5,995 nucleotides of DNA from Vulcanimicrobiota bacterium (GTDB lineage Bacteria > Eremiobacterota > Eremiobacteria > Baltobacterales > Baltobacteraceae), in NCBI GenBank assembly GCA_028287545.1, contig JAQBPL010000047.1:1-5995 (forward strand), in the 5' to 3' direction. Of this stretch, positions 5,633-5,995 are shown piece after piece (the first letter of the stretch is position 1; each line of letters starts with the position of its first letter). The notes under the pieces are model-generated. The model was given only the letters and a program-made list of their open reading frames with translations, was not told where the DNA came from and made no database searches. The translations under genes were made by a program, and so were the position numbers.

Positions 5633-5995
5633 TCACTTTCCGATGCAGAACCGCGCGAAAACGCCGTCGAGGACGGCCTCCGTCGCCTGGGCACCCGTGA
5701 TCTGGGCGAGGGCCGCCGAGGTCAGCACGAGATCGGGCGCGAGCAGGTCCACCGGCGCGCCCGCGGCCAGCGTGGCGCTCGCGCCGGCGAGTGCTTCGCG
5801 CGCCCGGGCGACCGCATCGGCCTGGCGAGCCGAGGCGAGATGAGGCCGGGCGAGGTCGAGCGTCTCGCCGTCCCAGCCGGACCGCGCAACGGCGGCCTCG
5901 ACCGCCGCGAGCGAGGCCGGATCGTAGGCCGACCCGCACAGCGCATCGTGCTCGGCGGAGTCGCGCGATGCGTAGCCGAGCGTCCCGAGATCCCG
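5633..5995 (-). CDS. mnmE: tRNA modification GTPase MnmE (TrmE), C-terminal fragment (cut by window edge)
   Basis: MnmE is the GTPase partner of MnmG in making the 5-substituted U34 of tRNAs. The window holds the last 120 codons and the TGA stop at 5633-5635; the N-terminal domain and the G1-G4 GTPase motifs lie outside. The visible part is the C-terminal helical domain: LARPHLASARQADAVARAREAL corresponds to the helix following the G domain, and PVDLLAPDLVLTSAALAQITG with a downstream VLDGVFARFCIGK ending is diagnostic. The final FCIGK places the conserved C-terminal cysteine that in MnmE lies near the tRNA and folate site. Nothing is broken in this part. In most bacteria with the cluster mnmG follows directly; here ada, the reductase and the acetyltransferase intervene. 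No convincing terminator is visible in the 63 nt before ada, only a short CCGG-AGTG-CCGG hairpin without a T-run. Confidence 0.94.
   Translation of the reverse strand, partial: RDLGTLGYASRDSAEHDALCGSAYDPASLAAVEAAVARSGWDGETLDLARPHLASARQADAVARAREALAGASATLAAGAPVDLLAPDLVLTSAALAQITGAQATEAVLDGVFARFCIGK

Noticed and set aside
5570..5660. Ada box upstream of ada
   Set aside because: The nearest resemblances to AAAGCGCA on the minus strand are AAAGTGAA in the mnmE end (6/8) and GAAGCGAG (5/8); neither is convincing nor placed next to a clear promoter.

Overview
This window is a high-GC bacterial segment in which every gene I can support is on the minus strand. The layout is the bacterial origin-proximal cluster mnmE-mnmG-rsmG, with extra genes between mnmE and mnmG. 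In transcription order (high to low coordinates) it reads: the C-terminal 120 residues of MnmE (5633-5995, cut by the window edge); an Ada-type DNA alkylation repair regulator/methyltransferase (4526-5569); a ketopantoate reductase (PanE/ApbA)-family oxidoreductase (3444-4421); a GNAT acetyltransferase of RimJ/RimL type split by a frameshift (2848-3380); MnmG (932-2791); RsmG (225-935); and the first 33 codons of what looks like a CCA-adding tRNA nucleotidyltransferase (1-99, cut by the window edge).

MnmE and MnmG together make the 5-carboxymethylaminomethyl-type modification at U34 of certain tRNAs. RsmG methylates G527 of 16S rRNA. A CCA-adding enzyme finishes tRNA 3' ends. The outer genes therefore share a tRNA/rRNA maturation theme. 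The inner three (alkylation repair, NADPH-dependent reductase, acetyltransferase) have no obvious link to it and look like a co-directional insertion that split mnmE from mnmG.

The only sizeable regulatory gap, 100-224 between rsmG and the cca-like gene, holds two close matches (13/16 and 14/16) to the chromosomal ParB-binding site parS (TGTTTCACGTGAAACA). They are placed symmetrically inside one nested inverted repeat centred on base 174. parS sites cluster near the replication origin, which agrees with the mnmE/mnmG/rsmG context, although no parA or parB lies in the window.

Organism: presence of MnmE and MnmG argues against a typical actinobacterium despite the high GC. The interrupted cluster and the cca-like gene next to rsmG suggest a less-studied phylum. 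A Candidatus Eremiobacterota-like lineage is a guess I cannot test here. I see no mobile element, CRISPR array, tRNA or rRNA gene, and no multi-gene defence or biosynthetic system. The points most worth checking are the twin parS-like sites, the Ada protein whose expected arginine-finger position is Gln, and the frameshifted acetyltransferase.
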